Below are positions 7,686-21,968 of a DNA stretch of 64,000 nt, one piece after another (the stretch's first letter is position 1; each line of letters begins with the position of its first letter). The notes under the pieces are model-generated. The model made no database searches, was not told the origin of the DNA, and saw only the letters and a list, made by a program, of their open reading frames with translations. Both the position numbers and the translations under genes were made by a program. This DNA is from Pseudomonadota bacterium. GTDB lineage: Bacteria > Pseudomonadota > Gammaproteobacteria > Burkholderiales > Burkholderiaceae_C. The stretch is from the NCBI GenBank assembly GCA_020161065.1, contig JAIUPH010000017.1:174125-238124 (forward strand). The letters are read 5' to 3'.

Positions 7686-9761
7686 ATGACGGCAATGCGA
7701 TGGAACGCGTGGTTCGGCGGGTCGCCGCCGGGGACGGATGCGTGGCGCGACTTGCGGCGATGGCTGGCCGCCGCCTGCCTGGGCGCACTGGCCTGCGGCG
7801 GCGGCGCGGCGGCGGCCGCGGAGGCGCTGCCGGCCGAGGCCTTCTTCAAGCGGCCCGACATCGAGCGCGCCGTGCTCTCGCCGTCCGGCCAATGGCTGGC
7901 GATGACGGCCGGCCGCCCCGACGGCCGCACCGCGCTGGCGGTGTTCGACCTGCGCAACTGGGGCCAGGCCAGCTTCGCCGCGAGCTTCAGCGATGCCGAC
8001 ATCCGCAGCTTCGCCTGGGTCAACGACGAGCGGCTGGTGTTCGACCTGATCGACCGCGAATCGGGCGGCGGCGAACAGCCTTTCGGCGCCGGGCTCTTCA
8101 GCGTCAAGCGCGACGGCACCGATCAGCGCCTGCTGGTGCGGCTGCGCGGCGACTGGGTGCGCGAGGCGCGCCTGGCGCGGCGCGAGCCGCTGGAATACAA
8201 CCACCGCCTGCTGCACGTGCCGGCCGACGGCAGCGACGACGTGATCGTCGGCGAAGTGGTCTACGACAACCAGGACGAGCTGCGCGAGGTGACGCCCAAG
8301 CGGCTGAACGTCGTCAGCGGCCGCGTGCGCAACCTGGCCGAGGGCACGCCGCCCGACAGCCGCCTCTGGTGGTTCGACGCCCAGGGCCGGCCGCGCATCG
8401 TGCTGACCGCCCGCCAGGGGCGCGACCGCCTGTTCTGGAAGGCCGACGAGCAGGCGCCGTGGAAGCCGATCGCCGAGTTCGAGCGCTACCACGCGCCCTT
8501 CGTGCCGCGCTTCTTCGACGCGGCGGGCGACTTCTTCGTCACCGTATCCGCCGGCCCGCAAGGTTATGCCGAGCTGCGCCGCTTCGACTTCGCAGAAGGC
8601 CGGCCGGCGGCGCGCGCCCTGGTCAGCGCGCCGGGCTTCGACTTCAGCGGCCGGCTGATCAGCGAGACGCCCGGCGGCAAGACGCTGGGCGTGCGGCTGG
8701 AGACCGACGCCGAGACCAGCGTCTGGTTCGACGCCCGGCTGAAGGCGCTGCAGCAGCAGGCCGACGAGCGGCTGCCCGGCCGCGTCAACCGTCTGAGCTG
8801 TCGGCGCTGCGACCAGCCCGACATGGTGGTGCTGGTCGAGTCGTTCTCCGACCGCGACCCCGGCACCTACCTGCTGTACCGCGCCGACACCCAGGCCTGG
8901 CGGGTGATCGGCCGCAGCCGCACCGGCATCGACCCGGCGCAGATGGCCACGGTCGATTTCCATCGCATCAAGGCGCGCGACGGGCGCGACCTGCCGGTGT
9001 GGGTGACCACGCCGCCGGGCAAGTCCGCCGGCGCGCGCCCGGCCGTCGTGCTGGTGCACGGCGGGCCCTGGGTGCGCGGCGGCCACTGGCAATGGGAGCC
9101 GATGGCACAGTTCCTGGCCTCGCGCGGCTACCTGGTGATCGAGCCCGAGTTCCGCGGCAGCACCGGCTACGGCGACGCGCACTTCCGCGCCGGCATCCGC
9201 CAATGGGGCCTGGCGATGCAGGACGACGTGGCCGACGCGCTGCAATGGGCCGTGGCCCAGGGCCTGGCCGACGGCGGCCGGGCGTGCATCGCCGGCGGCA
9301 GCTACGGCGGCTACGCCGCCTTGATGGGCCTGGTGCGCCACCCCGACCGCTACCGCTGCGCCGCCGCCTGGGCGGCCGTCACCGACCCGCGGCTGATGTA
9401 TGAATGGCGCTTCATCAGCGACCAGAGCGACGAGGTGCGCCAGTTCGACCTGCCCGCGCTGGTGGGCGACCCGGTGAAGGACGCCGAGCAACTGGCCGCC
9501 AACGCCCCGGTGGCGCAGGCCGCGCGCATCAAGGCGCCGCTGCTGCTGGCCGCCGGCGCGCGCGACCGCCGCGTGCCGCTGGTCCACGCCACGCGACTGC
9601 GCGATGCGCTCGGCGCCGCCGGTCGGCCGCCCGAGTGGGTGGTCTACGACGACGAAGGCCACGGCTGGCTGACGCTGAAGAACAAGGTCGATTTCGCCGG
9701 CCGGCTGGAAGCCTTCCTGGCGCGCCACCTCAAGGACGCAACAGCAGCAGCACCGCGTTGA
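7686..9761 (+). CDS. S9-family prolyl-oligopeptidase-like serine peptidase, secreted
   Basis: 691 residues. The start was chosen at the ATG 4 bases after GGAGG. An unusually long N-region precedes a hydrophobic stretch ending AAAAAEALPAEAFF, suggesting export. Residues ~45-400 are a beta-propeller-like part. The alpha/beta-hydrolase domain (~430-691) carries the catalytic triad: Ser539 in GGSYGGYA, Asp627 in GARDRRVP and His659 in DEGHGW. Such enzymes cleave short peptides, often with dipeptidyl- or acylaminoacyl-peptidase activity, in the periplasm. Its 3' end overlaps the convergent transporter gene by 32 bases. Confidence 0.9.
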   Translation: MTAMRWNAWFGGSPPGTDAWRDLRRWLAAACLGALACGGGAAAAAEALPAEAFFKRPDIERAVLSPSGQWLAMTAGRPDGRTALAVFDLRNWGQASFAASFSDADIRSFAWVNDERLVFDLIDRESGGGEQPFGAGLFSVKRDGTDQRLLVRLRGDWVREARLARREPLEYNHRLLHVPADGSDDVIVGEVVYDNQDELREVTPKRLNVVSGRVRNLAEGTPPDSRLWWFDAQGRPRIVLTARQGRDRLFWKADEQAPWKPIAEFERYHAPFVPRFFDAAGDFFVTVSAGPQGYAELRRFDFAEGRPAARALVSAPGFDFSGRLISETPGGKTLGVRLETDAETSVWFDARLKALQQQADERLPGRVNRLSCRRCDQPDMVVLVESFSDRDPGTYLLYRADTQAWRVIGRSRTGIDPAQMATVDFHRIKARDGRDLPVWVTTPPGKSAGARPAVVLVHGGPWVRGGHWQWEPMAQFLASRGYLVIEPEFRGSTGYGDAHFRAGIRQWGLAMQDDVADALQWAVAQGLADGGRACIAGGSYGGYAALMGLVRHPDRYRCAAAWAAVTDPRLMYEWRFISDQSDEVRQFDLPALVGDPVKDAEQLAANAPVAQAARIKAPLLLAAGARDRRVPLVHATRLRDALGAAGRPPEWVVYDDEGHGWLTLKNKVDFAGRLEAFLARHLKDATAAAPR

Positions 9762-10659
9762 TGGTCAGCACCGAGGCCAGCACCGCCGTCAGCAAGGCGG
9801 CGGCGCACAGCCGCTGCTGGCCGTAGCGCTGGCCCAGCACCGGGTAGATGGCGATCATCGGCACCGCGGCCATCAGCACCGCCGCGGTGGCCAGCGTGCG
9901 GTCGGCCACCGGGAAGACGCGCAGCGCCAGCACCACCGCCAGCGGGTGCAGCAGCAGCTTGCCGCCGACGATCAGCGCCAGCGGCGCCGCCAGCCCGCGC
10001 ACCGAGCTGCCGTGCAGCATGCCGCCCACCGCGAACAGCGCCACCGGCGCCGAGGCCACGGCCAGCAGGTCGATGGCGCGCATCAGCGGTGCCGGTAGCG
10101 GCAGCCGCAGGCCCGAGATCAGCACGCCGGCGACGATGGACAAGATCAGCGGCGAGCGCAGCAGCCGCTGCCCTGTCTCGCGCAGCGCGCGCCGCCAGCC
10201 CTGGCCGCGGCTGGCCGCGCTTTCGGCCAGCACCAGCGCCAGCGGAATCACCAGCAGGTTCTCCACCAGCATGTTCAGCGCCAGCGCCACCGCGGCGCCG
10301 GGCCCGATGACCAGCACCGCCAGCGGGTAGCCGATGTAGCCGGTGTTGGAGCAGCTCATGCCCAGTGCGGCCAGCGCCGCCGCCTCGCGCGGCAGCCGCA
10401 GCAGCCGGGCGCCGGCCCAGCCGAGCGCGAACACCGCCAGCGAGGCCAGCGCCAGTGCCGCCACGTAGTGCGGCTCGAAGACATCGGTCAGCGCGCGCTG
10501 CGCGAAGGCGCGCACGATCAGCGCCGGCAGCGCCACGTACAGCACGAAGCGGCCCAGCGTCTGCACCTGCGCGTCGTCGAACAACCCGCCGCGCGCGGCA
10601 GCGAAGCCCAGCGCGATCAGCACGAACAGGGGCAGGGTCAGCGTCAGCAGCTCGGACAT
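9730..10659 (-). CDS. AEC-family (auxin efflux carrier-like) transporter
   Basis: 309 residues from MSELLTLTLP. About ten hydrophobic segments in two groups of five are visible, with the family features GMSCSNTGYIGYPLA in the first half and LFAVGGMLHG plus KLLLHPLAV in the second. AEC proteins export or exchange organic anions across the inner membrane; the substrate cannot be told from sequence. The frame is open upstream but without membrane segments, so the MSELL start is preferred. It is divergent from the AAA+ gene with a 158-base gap. Confidence 0.88.
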   Translation of the reverse strand: MSELLTLTLPLFVLIALGFAAARGGLFDDAQVQTLGRFVLYVALPALIVRAFAQRALTDVFEPHYVAALALASLAVFALGWAGARLLRLPREAAALAALGMSCSNTGYIGYPLAVLVIGPGAAVALALNMLVENLLVIPLALVLAESAASRGQGWRRALRETGQRLLRSPLILSIVAGVLISGLRLPLPAPLMRAIDLLAVASAPVALFAVGGMLHGSSVRGLAAPLALIVGGKLLLHPLAVVLALRVFPVADRTLATAAVLMAAVPMIAIYPVLGQRYGQQRLCAAALLTAVLASVLTINAVLLLLRP

Positions 10660-10817
10660 GCGTGGGCAGTCGAAAGGGGGTGTTGTCGGCGGCGCGGCGC
10701 CGGCGCGCGTTGAGGCGCCGGCAGCCCGCATGCTGGCACAGCCCCCGCTGCTACAACCCAAGCGCCGGCCGGGGGCTTGCTGCGTGGCCGGCGCTGCGCC
10801 AAGATCAGGACGCACCG

Positions 10818-13166
10818 ATGAAAGAGGTTGACCGGGTGATGATGAAGACGTCTGCACGCAACGCGGTTCGGCCCGATGGCCGCTGGGTGCTGTCGCCCGC
10901 GCTGTCCGAGGCGCCGGTGATGGACCTGCTGTGCTCGCACTTCGTGCTGACGCTCACGCTGCACCAGGCGGGCCGCTTCAACCTTCGGCGCGACTGGAGC
11001 AGCCTGCTGGCGCTGGTCGGCCGCCACCTGGTGTGGCCGCTGCCGGTGCTGGCGCGGCTGCGCGGCTTTCTGCTCAAGCGCTGCAAGGGCAGCCCGCACT
11101 GGCGCGGCCACGACGCGCTGGCCGACGAGGCCTTCATCGAGCGCCACGGCGCCTGGCGCGGCCCGTACGAGGAAGGCACGCTGTTCTTCTACATCGACGA
11201 GTACATCAAGGACGCGCCGAAAGACCTGCTGGCCGTGCTGTCGAACAGTTGCGACTGGCTGTCGCGCCGGCTGAAGAAGGAATCGGCGCTGGTGCAGAAG
11301 AACATCGACGCGCTGGCCGGGCTGCTGCAGCTCAACCCGGCGGAGCGCGCGCTGCTGCTCTACGGCACGCTGGCGCGCTGCCAGCGCGACCTGCGCGGGC
11401 TGCTGGTCGAGTTCAAGGTCTCCAACGCGCAGGAGGCCTACGCCGCGCTGGCCGCGGTGGCCGGCGTCGACGCGCGCGACGTCGCCGAGGCGCTGCGCGC
11501 CGGCTCGCGGCTGGAGCGCATCGGCATGATCGAGAACCTGATCTCCGAGCAGAACATCACCGACCTGGCCGACCTGATGAAGGTCAGCGAGCAATTGCCG
11601 CCGGTGCTGATGCGCGAGTACGCCGGCCCCGGCGACCTGATGGCGGTGTTCACGCGGCCGGCGCCGAAAAGCGAACTGCAGCCCGAGGACTTCGCTTTCG
11701 TCGACGACGACGTGCAAGTGCTCACCGGCCTGCTGCGCCAGGCCGCCGCGCAGCGCGAGGCCGGCGTCAACGTGCTGCTGTACGGCCCGCCGGGCACCGG
11801 CAAGACCGAGCTGGCCAAGGTCTGCGCGCAGGCCGCGGGGCTGGAGCTGTACGAGGTGGAATACGCCGACCGCGACGGCAACAGCCTCTCGGGCCGCGAT
11901 CGCTACCGCAGCCTGCAGATCAGCCAGGTCTTCCTCAAGGGCAGCCCCGGCGTGGCCTTGCTGTTCGACGAGGTGGAAGACGTGTTCCCGCCGATCAGCA
12001 CCGAGGCGGCGCAGTTGATCGCCCGCCTCGACAGCGCCGACGCGCCGGCCAGCGGCAGCGTCAGCGGCAAGGCCTGGGTCAACCAGATCCTGGAGACCAA
12101 CCCGGTGCCGGTGATCTGGATCACCAACCGCATCGAGCAGATCGACCCCGCGTTCCGCCGCCGCTTCCAGTACCACCTGCTGCTGAAGTCGCCGCCGCCC
12201 GGCGCGCGCGAAGGCCTGGTGCGGCGCGCGCTGCAAGGCGTGACGGTGGGCGATGGCTTCTCGGCGCGGCTGGCCGAGCGCCGCGGGCTGACGCCGGCGC
12301 AGATCCGCACCGCGGTGCGCTTTGCGCGGCTGGTCGGCGGCGACGACGACGCGGCGCGCGTCGAAGGCCTGATCCTGCGCCAGCTCGGCAACGCCGACCG
12401 CGCGCTGGGCGGCGCCGCCGGCCCGCGCGAGAAGCCGCCGCGGCCGGTGGTCACCGGCTACGACCTGGGGCTGCTCAACGTGGAATCGCGCTTCGAGGTG
12501 CCGCGCATCGTCGAGGCGCTGCGCCGCCGCGGCCACGGCACGCTGTGCTTCCACGGCATGCCGGGCACCGGCAAGACGGCGCTGGCCGAGCACATCGCGC
12601 AGGCCTTGCAGCGCCCGCTGATGATCCGCCAGGCCAGCGACCTGTCGAGCAAGTACGTCGGCGAGACCGAGCAGAACATGGCGCGCATGTTCGAGGAAGC
12701 CGGCACCGAAGAAGCGGTGCTGCTGCTCGACGAGGCCGACAGCTTTCTGCGCAGCCGCCGCCGTGCCGAGCGCAACTACGAGGTCACCGAGGTCAACGAG
12801 ATGCTGCAGGGCATGGAGCGCTTCGGCGGCGTCTTCATCTGCACGACCAACCTGTTCGACGAGCTGGACGAGGCGGCGCTGCGCCGCTTCACCTTCAAGA
12901 TCCGCTTCCACCCGCTGACGCGCGAGCAGCGCTTGCGCATGTTCGTCACCGAGGCGCTGGGCGGCGACGCGGCGGCGCTGAACGACGAGCAGCGCCAGCG
13001 GCTGGCGCAACTCGACCAGCTGGTGCCCGGCGACTTTGCGGCCGTGCAGCGGCAGGCCGAGATCCTGGGCCAGCATTTCGATGCCGACGCCTTCCTGTCG
13101 CAGCTGGAAAGCGAGCACCGCGTCAAGCCCGAGGTGCGGCAGCGCCGCGAAATCGGCTTCCTGTAG
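10818..13166 (+). CDS. Tandem AAA+ ATPase with novel N-terminal domain
   Basis: 782 residues. Start MKEVDR has AGGA 7 bases upstream; ATGs at codons 8 and 9 are alternatives. Residues 1-~270 form a largely helical domain I do not recognise. AAA+ domain 1 has Walker A GPPGTGKT (323-330), Walker B LLFDEVED and the sensor ITNR, plus RRRFQYHL. AAA+ domain 2 has GMPGTGKT (580-587), LLLDEADSF, TTNL and the arginine finger region LRRFTFKI. Domain 2 resembles classic Cdc48/FtsH-type AAA with a pore-like SSKYVGETEQNM. It probably works as a hexameric remodelling machine in the cytoplasm. No partner gene is adjacent, so the target is unknown. Confidence 0.88.
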   Translation: MKEVDRVMMKTSARNAVRPDGRWVLSPALSEAPVMDLLCSHFVLTLTLHQAGRFNLRRDWSSLLALVGRHLVWPLPVLARLRGFLLKRCKGSPHWRGHDALADEAFIERHGAWRGPYEEGTLFFYIDEYIKDAPKDLLAVLSNSCDWLSRRLKKESALVQKNIDALAGLLQLNPAERALLLYGTLARCQRDLRGLLVEFKVSNAQEAYAALAAVAGVDARDVAEALRAGSRLERIGMIENLISEQNITDLADLMKVSEQLPPVLMREYAGPGDLMAVFTRPAPKSELQPEDFAFVDDDVQVLTGLLRQAAAQREAGVNVLLYGPPGTGKTELAKVCAQAAGLELYEVEYADRDGNSLSGRDRYRSLQISQVFLKGSPGVALLFDEVEDVFPPISTEAAQLIARLDSADAPASGSVSGKAWVNQILETNPVPVIWITNRIEQIDPAFRRRFQYHLLLKSPPPGAREGLVRRALQGVTVGDGFSARLAERRGLTPAQIRTAVRFARLVGGDDDAARVEGLILRQLGNADRALGGAAGPREKPPRPVVTGYDLGLLNVESRFEVPRIVEALRRRGHGTLCFHGMPGTGKTALAEHIAQALQRPLMIRQASDLSSKYVGETEQNMARMFEEAGTEEAVLLLDEADSFLRSRRRAERNYEVTEVNEMLQGMERFGGVFICTTNLFDELDEAALRRFTFKIRFHPLTREQRLRMFVTEALGGDAAALNDEQRQRLAQLDQLVPGDFAAVQRQAEILGQHFDADAFLSQLESEHRVKPEVRQRREIGFL

Positions 13167-13337
13167 CCGCCCCCCGGGGTGTGGGGGGCATGAGGCGAGC
13201 GACCCCGTCGCCGGGGTAGGGCGTTAGCGGCGTAGCCCGAACAACTTGAAACCGATGTGCACATTCACTCGAATCCGACACGGACGTAGGGCCGAGCGGG
13301 ACACTATGCTTGCCGTCTGGCCGCGCCGACCGGCTGC

Positions 13338-13352
13338 GGGTGCATTGCACCC
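13338..13352. promoter_or_regulatory. 7+1+7 perfect inverted repeat upstream of membrane protein gene
   Basis: GGGTGCA-T-TGCACCC lies 49 bases before the start of the following membrane-protein gene, inside the 235-base gap after the AAA+ gene. It could be an operator or the stem of a small hairpin. There is no T-run after it, so a terminator role is unlikely. The first part of this gap (about 13167-13235) is a GC-rich repeat-like stretch containing ACCCCG-TCGC-CGGGGT. Confidence 0.4.
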
Positions 13353-13401
13353 CGCAATTTCCGCCCCCCAACGTCGGCTGCCCTGAGGAGACCCTGGCCC
13401 C

Positions 13402-14250
13402 ATGCTTTCCGTGATCGGCGACTCGTCGGTAATGCTGTGGGTGGCGTCGGCCTGCATCGCCTTTCTGGGGGCGCGCGCCTTCGTCGAGTTTTTGCGCCGC
13501 CTGCACTACGAAGGGCCGATTCGCCTGTGGCGTGAATGGCTGTACGGCTCGGCGGCGCTGACCGCGGGGCTGTGGAGCGCGATGATCATCAACATCGGCG
13601 CCCGCGGCCTGGCCTTCGAGATCGGCTACCACCCGCTGAAGATCATCGGCGCGCTGCTCGGCGTCTACGTGGTGGTGCTGATGCTGGTGGCCTGGATCAC
13701 CATCCGCCCGGCCTGGCTCGCGCAACTGGCGGCGATGGTGCTGGTCGCGGTGCTGGCGGTGATTCTGCAGGTGGCCGTCGTCTGGTCGATCGGCGCCGAG
13801 CCCGGGCTGGCTTGGCAGATGGAGCCGCTGTCGTTCGCCGCGCTGGTGATGGTGGTGGGCTTCGGCGTCGCCGGCTGGATGGTGGTGGCGCCGCGCCGCG
13901 GCTCCAAGGGCGACCGCAACGCGCGCCGGCTGATGGCGGCGCTGGTGCTCACGGCCTGCGTCGTCGCGGCGCAGGAACTGGTGCTGACGGCGTCCAGCCT
14001 CGACCGCCAGGTGGTCTCGGGACATGCCCGCTTCCTGCCCGAAATGGTCTTCACGCTGCTGGCCGGCGCTGCCGTGCCCATCACGCTGGTGCTGCTGCTG
14101 GTCGACCAGCGCGCCCAGCAGCGCGCCCGCGCCTCCGAGCGCGCGCGCCGGCGCCGCCAGTCGGCCGACCCCGGCGGCGGCGAGTCGATGTTCTCGGAAA
14201 ACCTGTTCGCCGAAGCCGGCGACACCTCCAAGGGCCCGACGACGCGCTGA
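13402..14250 (+). CDS. Multi-pass integral membrane protein of unknown function
   Basis: 282 residues. It has about seven hydrophobic segments spread over residues 8-240 and a basic, polar C-terminal tail ([14 protein letters not shown]...) that should be cytoplasmic. GAGGAG is 11 bases before the ATG. The helices include conserved-looking acidic/aromatic positions ([17 protein letters not shown]), loosely recalling sensory membrane domains, but I cannot name a family. There are no linked signalling domains. It runs in the same direction as the metH-type gene 20 bases downstream, so co-transcription is likely. Confidence 0.75.
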   Translation: MLSVIGDSSVMLWVASACIAFLGARAFVEFLRRLHYEGPIRLWREWLYGSAALTAGLWSAMIINIGARGLAFEIGYHPLKIIGALLGVYVVVLMLVAWITIRPAWLAQLAAMVLVAVLAVILQVAVVWSIGAEPGLAWQMEPLSFAALVMVVGFGVAGWMVVAPRRGSKGDRNARRLMAALVLTACVVAAQELVLTASSLDRQVVSGHARFLPEMVFTLLAGAAVPITLVLLLVDQRAQQRARASERARRRRQSADPGGGESMFSENLFAEAGDTSKGPTTR

Positions 14251-14270
14251 CAGCGCCGACAATGCGCGGC

Positions 14271-15323
<1,053 letters not shown>

Positions 15324-15330
15324 ACCTGCT

Positions 15331-15354
15331 CCCTCTCCCACGCGTGGGAGAGGG
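15331..15354. terminator. Perfect 24-base palindrome between convergent genes
   Basis: Arms CCCTCTCCCACG and CGTGGGAGAGGG are exact reverse complements. It starts 7 bases after the metH-type stop codon and ends 20 bases before the convergent purC stop, followed by CCGGGATGAGGG. This is the widespread proteobacterial CCCTCTCCC...GGGAGAGGG repeat and could terminate both genes, though no clear U-run is present. Confidence 0.65.
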
Positions 15355-15374
15355 CCGGGATGAGGGCGCGTGCC

Positions 15375-16274
15375 TCACGCCCCGGTCAACAGCCGCGCCG
15401 CCTCGGCATAACGCGCCGCCGTGGCGGCCACCACGTTGTCGGGCAGCTCGGGCGCGGGGGCCTGCTTGTCCCAGGGCCGGCCGTCGATGCGCACCGCCTC
15501 CAGCCAGTCGCGCAGGTACTGCTTGTCGTAGCTCGGCGGGTTGTCGCCGTCGCGCCAGCCGTCGCGCGGCCAGAAGCGCGACGAGTCGGGCGTCAGCACC
15601 TCGTCCATCAGCGTCAACGTGCCCTGCTCGTCGAGGCCGAACTCGAACTTGGTGTCGGCGATCACGATGCCGCGGTCCAGCGCATAACGGGCCGCTTCGC
15701 TGTACAGGCGGATCGCCACGTCGCGCACCTCGGCGGCGCGCTCGGCGCCGATCAGCGCCGCCGCCTGCTCGAAGCTGATGTTCTCGTCGTGGGCGCCGGC
15801 CTCGGCCTTGGTGGCCGGCGTGAAGATCGGCTGCGGCAGCCGGCTGGCCAGGCGCAGCCCCGGCGGCAGCGCCACGCCGCAGACGCTGCCGCCGGCCTGG
15901 TATTCCTTCCAGCCCGAGCCGGCGAGGTAGCCGCGCACCACGGCCTCGATCGGCAGCGGCCGCAGGCGCTTGACCAGCATCGAGCGGCCGCGCACCTGCG
16001 CCACCTCGTCGGGCGCGACCACGCTTTCCGGGTCGTCGCCGGTCAGGTGGTTGGGCACCACGTGCGCCAGCTTGCCGAACCAGAACAGCGCCATGCGCGT
16101 CAGCAGCGCGCCCTTGGCGGGGATGGGCTCGTCCATCACCACGTCGAAGGCCGAGATGCGGTCGCTCGCCACCATCAGCAGCCGGCGGCTGCCGACGGCG
16201 TAGTTCTCGCGCACCTTGCCGCGGGCGACCAGCGGCAGCGAATGCAGCGTCGATTCGTACAGGGCGCTGGTCAC
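15375..16274 (-). CDS. purC: Phosphoribosylaminoimidazole-succinocarboxamide synthase (SAICAR synthase)
   Basis: 299 residues from a GTG start ([15 protein letters not shown]); the GTG lies 7 bases after the gap stop codon, and no ATG is near. It is the long single-domain SAICAR synthase form: [90 protein letters not shown]. The enzyme joins aspartate to CAIR with ATP in purine synthesis. It is the last gene of tkt-gap-purC. Confidence 0.95.
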   Translation of the reverse strand: MTSALYESTLHSLPLVARGKVRENYAVGSRRLLMVASDRISAFDVVMDEPIPAKGALLTRMALFWFGKLAHVVPNHLTGDDPESVVAPDEVAQVRGRSMLVKRLRPLPIEAVVRGYLAGSGWKEYQAGGSVCGVALPPGLRLASRLPQPIFTPATKAEAGAHDENISFEQAAALIGAERAAEVRDVAIRLYSEAARYALDRGIVIADTKFEFGLDEQGTLTLMDEVLTPDSSRFWPRDGWRDGDNPPSYDKQYLRDWLEAVRIDGRPWDKQAPAPELPDNVVAATAARYAEAARLLTGA

Positions 16275-16281
16275 GGCGGGC

Positions 16282-19788
<3,507 letters not shown>

Positions 19789-19792
<4 letters not shown>

Positions 19793-19802
19793 CTTAACTC
19801 AA
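19789..19802 (+). promoter_or_regulatory. Candidate FNR/Dnr-type box upstream of hemerythrin gene
   Basis: TTGAC-TTAA-CTCAA, compared with the family consensus TTGAT-N4-ATCAA, matches four of five bases in each half-site, and the wider palindrome CTTGA...TCAAG is also kept. It overlaps the speD stop codon and lies 71 bases before the hemerythrin start. That leaves room for an activator-type position near -41, but I could not identify a convincing -10 element. The Crp/Fnr protein at 6967-7620 has no Cys cluster, so the actual regulator is unknown. Confidence 0.45.
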
Positions 19803-19873
19803 GTGAGAAAAGCCCCCGACCTGCGACGCTAGCGCCATCGAACGATCCGATATTGACGACTGCGAGCCCCGCC

Positions 19874-20449
19874 ATGCGCCACCATGCCCTCGACGTGATC
19901 CGCGACGAACACCAGGCCCTGGCCGCGATGCTGCGGTCGCTGTCGATGCTGCTGCAGCACGCGCGCCGCGAGAAGCAGCTGCCGCCCTTCGACGTGCTGC
20001 GCGCGATGATGTTCTACATCGACGAGTTTCCCGAGCGGCTGCACCACACCAAGGAAAGCGAGCTGCTGTTTCCCAAGCTGCGCGAGCGCGCGCCCGAGAT
20101 GGGCGAGGTGCTGGACCGCCTGGACCGCGACCATGCCACCGGCGAGCGCGCGATCCGCGACCTGGAGCACGCGCTGCTGGCCTTCGAGGTGATGGGCGAG
20201 TCGCGCCGCGAGGCCTTCGAGCAGGCGACCGAGCGCTACATCAACGCCTACCTCGACCACATGGCGCGCGAAGAGACCGACGTGCTGCCCGCCGCCAAGC
20301 GGCTGCTGACCGAGGCCGACTGGACCGAGCTGGACGCCGCCTTCGCCGCCAACAAAGACCCGCTGACCGGCCACGAGCCGGAAGACGGCTACCGGCCGCT
20401 GTTCCGCAAGATCGTCAACAGCGCGCCGGCGCCCATCGGCCTGGGCTGA
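19874..20449 (+). CDS. Hemerythrin/HHE-domain protein
   Basis: 191 residues from MRHHALDVIRDEHQ. HHE-type metal ligands are visible in order: His in IRDEHQAL, His-His with Glu in ERLHHTKESELLFP, His in LDRDHATGE and His/Glu in YLDHMAREETDVLPAA. The four-helix bundle covers ~5-155; a ~35-residue tail follows. Such proteins bind a di-iron centre and respond to oxygen, NO or iron release. The FNR-like box upstream fits regulation by low oxygen or NO. A SRPBCC-like gene starts 9 bases downstream. Confidence 0.88.
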   Translation: MRHHALDVIRDEHQALAAMLRSLSMLLQHARREKQLPPFDVLRAMMFYIDEFPERLHHTKESELLFPKLRERAPEMGEVLDRLDRDHATGERAIRDLEHALLAFEVMGESRREAFEQATERYINAYLDHMAREETDVLPAAKRLLTEADWTELDAAFAANKDPLTGHEPEDGYRPLFRKIVNSAPAPIGLG

Positions 20450-20458
20450 CGACGCCGC

Positions 20459-20941
20459 GTGCCGACGCCGCCGGTCACGCTCGTCTTCGAAAGCACGCTG
20501 GCGTGCAGCCGGGCCGCGCTGTGGCGCTGGATCACCGACCTGCGCTGCCTGCGCCGCGAGATGATGCCGTTCCTGCGCATGACGGCGCCGGCCGGCGTGC
20601 ACCGCCTGACCGAGCTGCCGCGCGTCCCCGGCCGGCCGCTGTTCCGCAGCCTGCTCCTCGCCCTGGGCGTCGTGCCGATCGACTGCTCCTGGCTGACGCT
20701 GACCGCGCTCGACGAGCAGCAGGGCTTCCACGAGCAGTCGCCGATGCTGTCGATGCGCCGCTGGTCGCACCGCCGCCAGATCCTCGACCACCCCACGCAG
20801 CCGGGGCGGCTGCTGCTGCGCGACACGCTCGAGTTCGAGCCGCGCTGGCGCTTCATGCGCGCCCTGCTCGCCTGGTTCGTGCGCCGGTTCTTCGAGCACC
20901 GGCATGCGGTGCTGCGCCGGGCCTTCTGCGGCGGCCGCTGA
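20459..20941 (+). CDS. SRPBCC-fold (START-like) small protein
   Basis: 160 residues from a GTG start 9 bases after the hemerythrin stop, so probably co-translated. The beginning (VTLVFESTLACSRAALWRWITDLRCLRREMMPFLRMT) has the strand-helix layout of START/polyketide-cyclase proteins, the middle has WLTLTALDEQQGFHEQSP and the end is a long basic helix (RALLAWFVRRFFEHRHAVLRRAF). These proteins bind hydrophobic ligands in a cavity. No catalytic residues can be assigned. Confidence 0.75.
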   Translation: MPTPPVTLVFESTLACSRAALWRWITDLRCLRREMMPFLRMTAPAGVHRLTELPRVPGRPLFRSLLLALGVVPIDCSWLTLTALDEQQGFHEQSPMLSMRRWSHRRQILDHPTQPGRLLLRDTLEFEPRWRFMRALLAWFVRRFFEHRHAVLRRAFCGGR

Positions 20942-20942
20942 A

Positions 20943-21929
20943 TCAGTTCGCCAGCGGCAGCGCCACGGCGTCGATGCGTGCCAGCACCTCCGGCGTCAGC
21001 TTCTCGATGACCGCCAGCGCGCCCAGGTTCTGCTGCAGTTGCTCGACCCGCGAGGCGCCGGTGATCACGGTGCTGACGCGCGGGTTCTTCGCGGCCCAGG
21101 CGATCGCCATCTGGGCCAGCGTGCAGCCCAGCTCGGCGGCGATGGGCGCCAGCTGCGCCACCGCGGCGTTCTTGCGCGCGTCGGTCAAGCCTTCGCGCAG
21201 GAAGGCGTAGCTCTCCACGCTGGCGCGGCTGCCGGGCGGCACGCCGTCTTGGTACTTGCCGGTCAGCAGGCCGCTGGCCAGCGGGCTCCAGGTGGTCAGG
21301 CCGAGGCCGATGTCGTCATACAGCCGCGCATATTCCTGCTCCACGCGCTTGCGGTGGAACAGGTGGTACTGCGGCTGCTCGACCACCGGCTTGTGCAGGT
21401 GGTGGCGCTCGGCGATGTCCCAGGCGGCGCGGATCTCGCCGGCGCTCCACTCGCTGGTGCCCCAGTACAGCGCCTTGCCCTGGGTGATGATGTCGCTCAT
21501 CGCGCGCACCGTCTCCTCGATCGGCGTGTGCGGGTCGGCGCGGTGGCAGTAGATGAGGTCGAGGTGTTCCAGCCCGAAGCGCTGCAGGCTGCCGTCGATC
21601 GCCTGCATCAGGTACTTGCGGTTGAGCGTGTCCTTGCGGTTGACGGCCTCACCCTGGCGGTCCAGGCCCCAGAAGAACTTGGTCGACACCAGGTAGTTCA
21701 GGCGCGGCCATTGCAGCGTGCGCAGCGCCTCGCCCATCAGCGTTTCGCTGCGGCCGCCGGCGTAGACCTCGGCGTTGTCGAAGAAGTTGATGCCGGCGTC
21801 GAAAGCCGCGGCCATCATCTCGACGGCGGCCTTGGCGTCCACCTGGTTGCCGTAGGTGACCCAGGAGCCCAGCGAAAGGGTGCTGACGCGCACCCCGGCG
21901 CGGCCCAGGCGGCGGTAAGTCATCGTCAT
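20943..21929 (-). CDS. Aldo/keto reductase, potassium-channel-beta-subunit-like
   Basis: 328 residues. The catalytic tetrad is visible as Asp51 and Tyr56 ([14 protein letters not shown]), Lys84 (VSTKFFWG) and His129 (LIYCHRAD). The NADPH-binding end has [14 protein letters not shown] and [15 protein letters not shown], as in the KCNAB/YghZ group. It reduces aldehydes or ketones with NADPH in the cytoplasm. It ends 1 base after the convergent SRPBCC gene and lies 39 bases after the FAD oxidoreductase in the same direction, so it may be the last gene of that operon. Confidence 0.92.
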   Translation of the reverse strand: MTMTYRRLGRAGVRVSTLSLGSWVTYGNQVDAKAAVEMMAAAFDAGINFFDNAEVYAGGRSETLMGEALRTLQWPRLNYLVSTKFFWGLDRQGEAVNRKDTLNRKYLMQAIDGSLQRFGLEHLDLIYCHRADPHTPIEETVRAMSDIITQGKALYWGTSEWSAGEIRAAWDIAERHHLHKPVVEQPQYHLFHRKRVEQEYARLYDDIGLGLTTWSPLASGLLTGKYQDGVPPGSRASVESYAFLREGLTDARKNAAVAQLAPIAAELGCTLAQMAIAWAAKNPRVSTVITGASRVEQLQQNLGALAVIEKLTPEVLARIDAVALPLAN

Positions 21930-21968
21930 GGTGGCGGGTGTTGCAAGCGGGGAAGCGCCGAGTGTCGC

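Noticed and set aside
10644-13118. A long open frame antisense to the AAA+ gene
   Set aside because: Composition is typical of antisense reading; the plus-strand AAA+ motifs are unambiguous.
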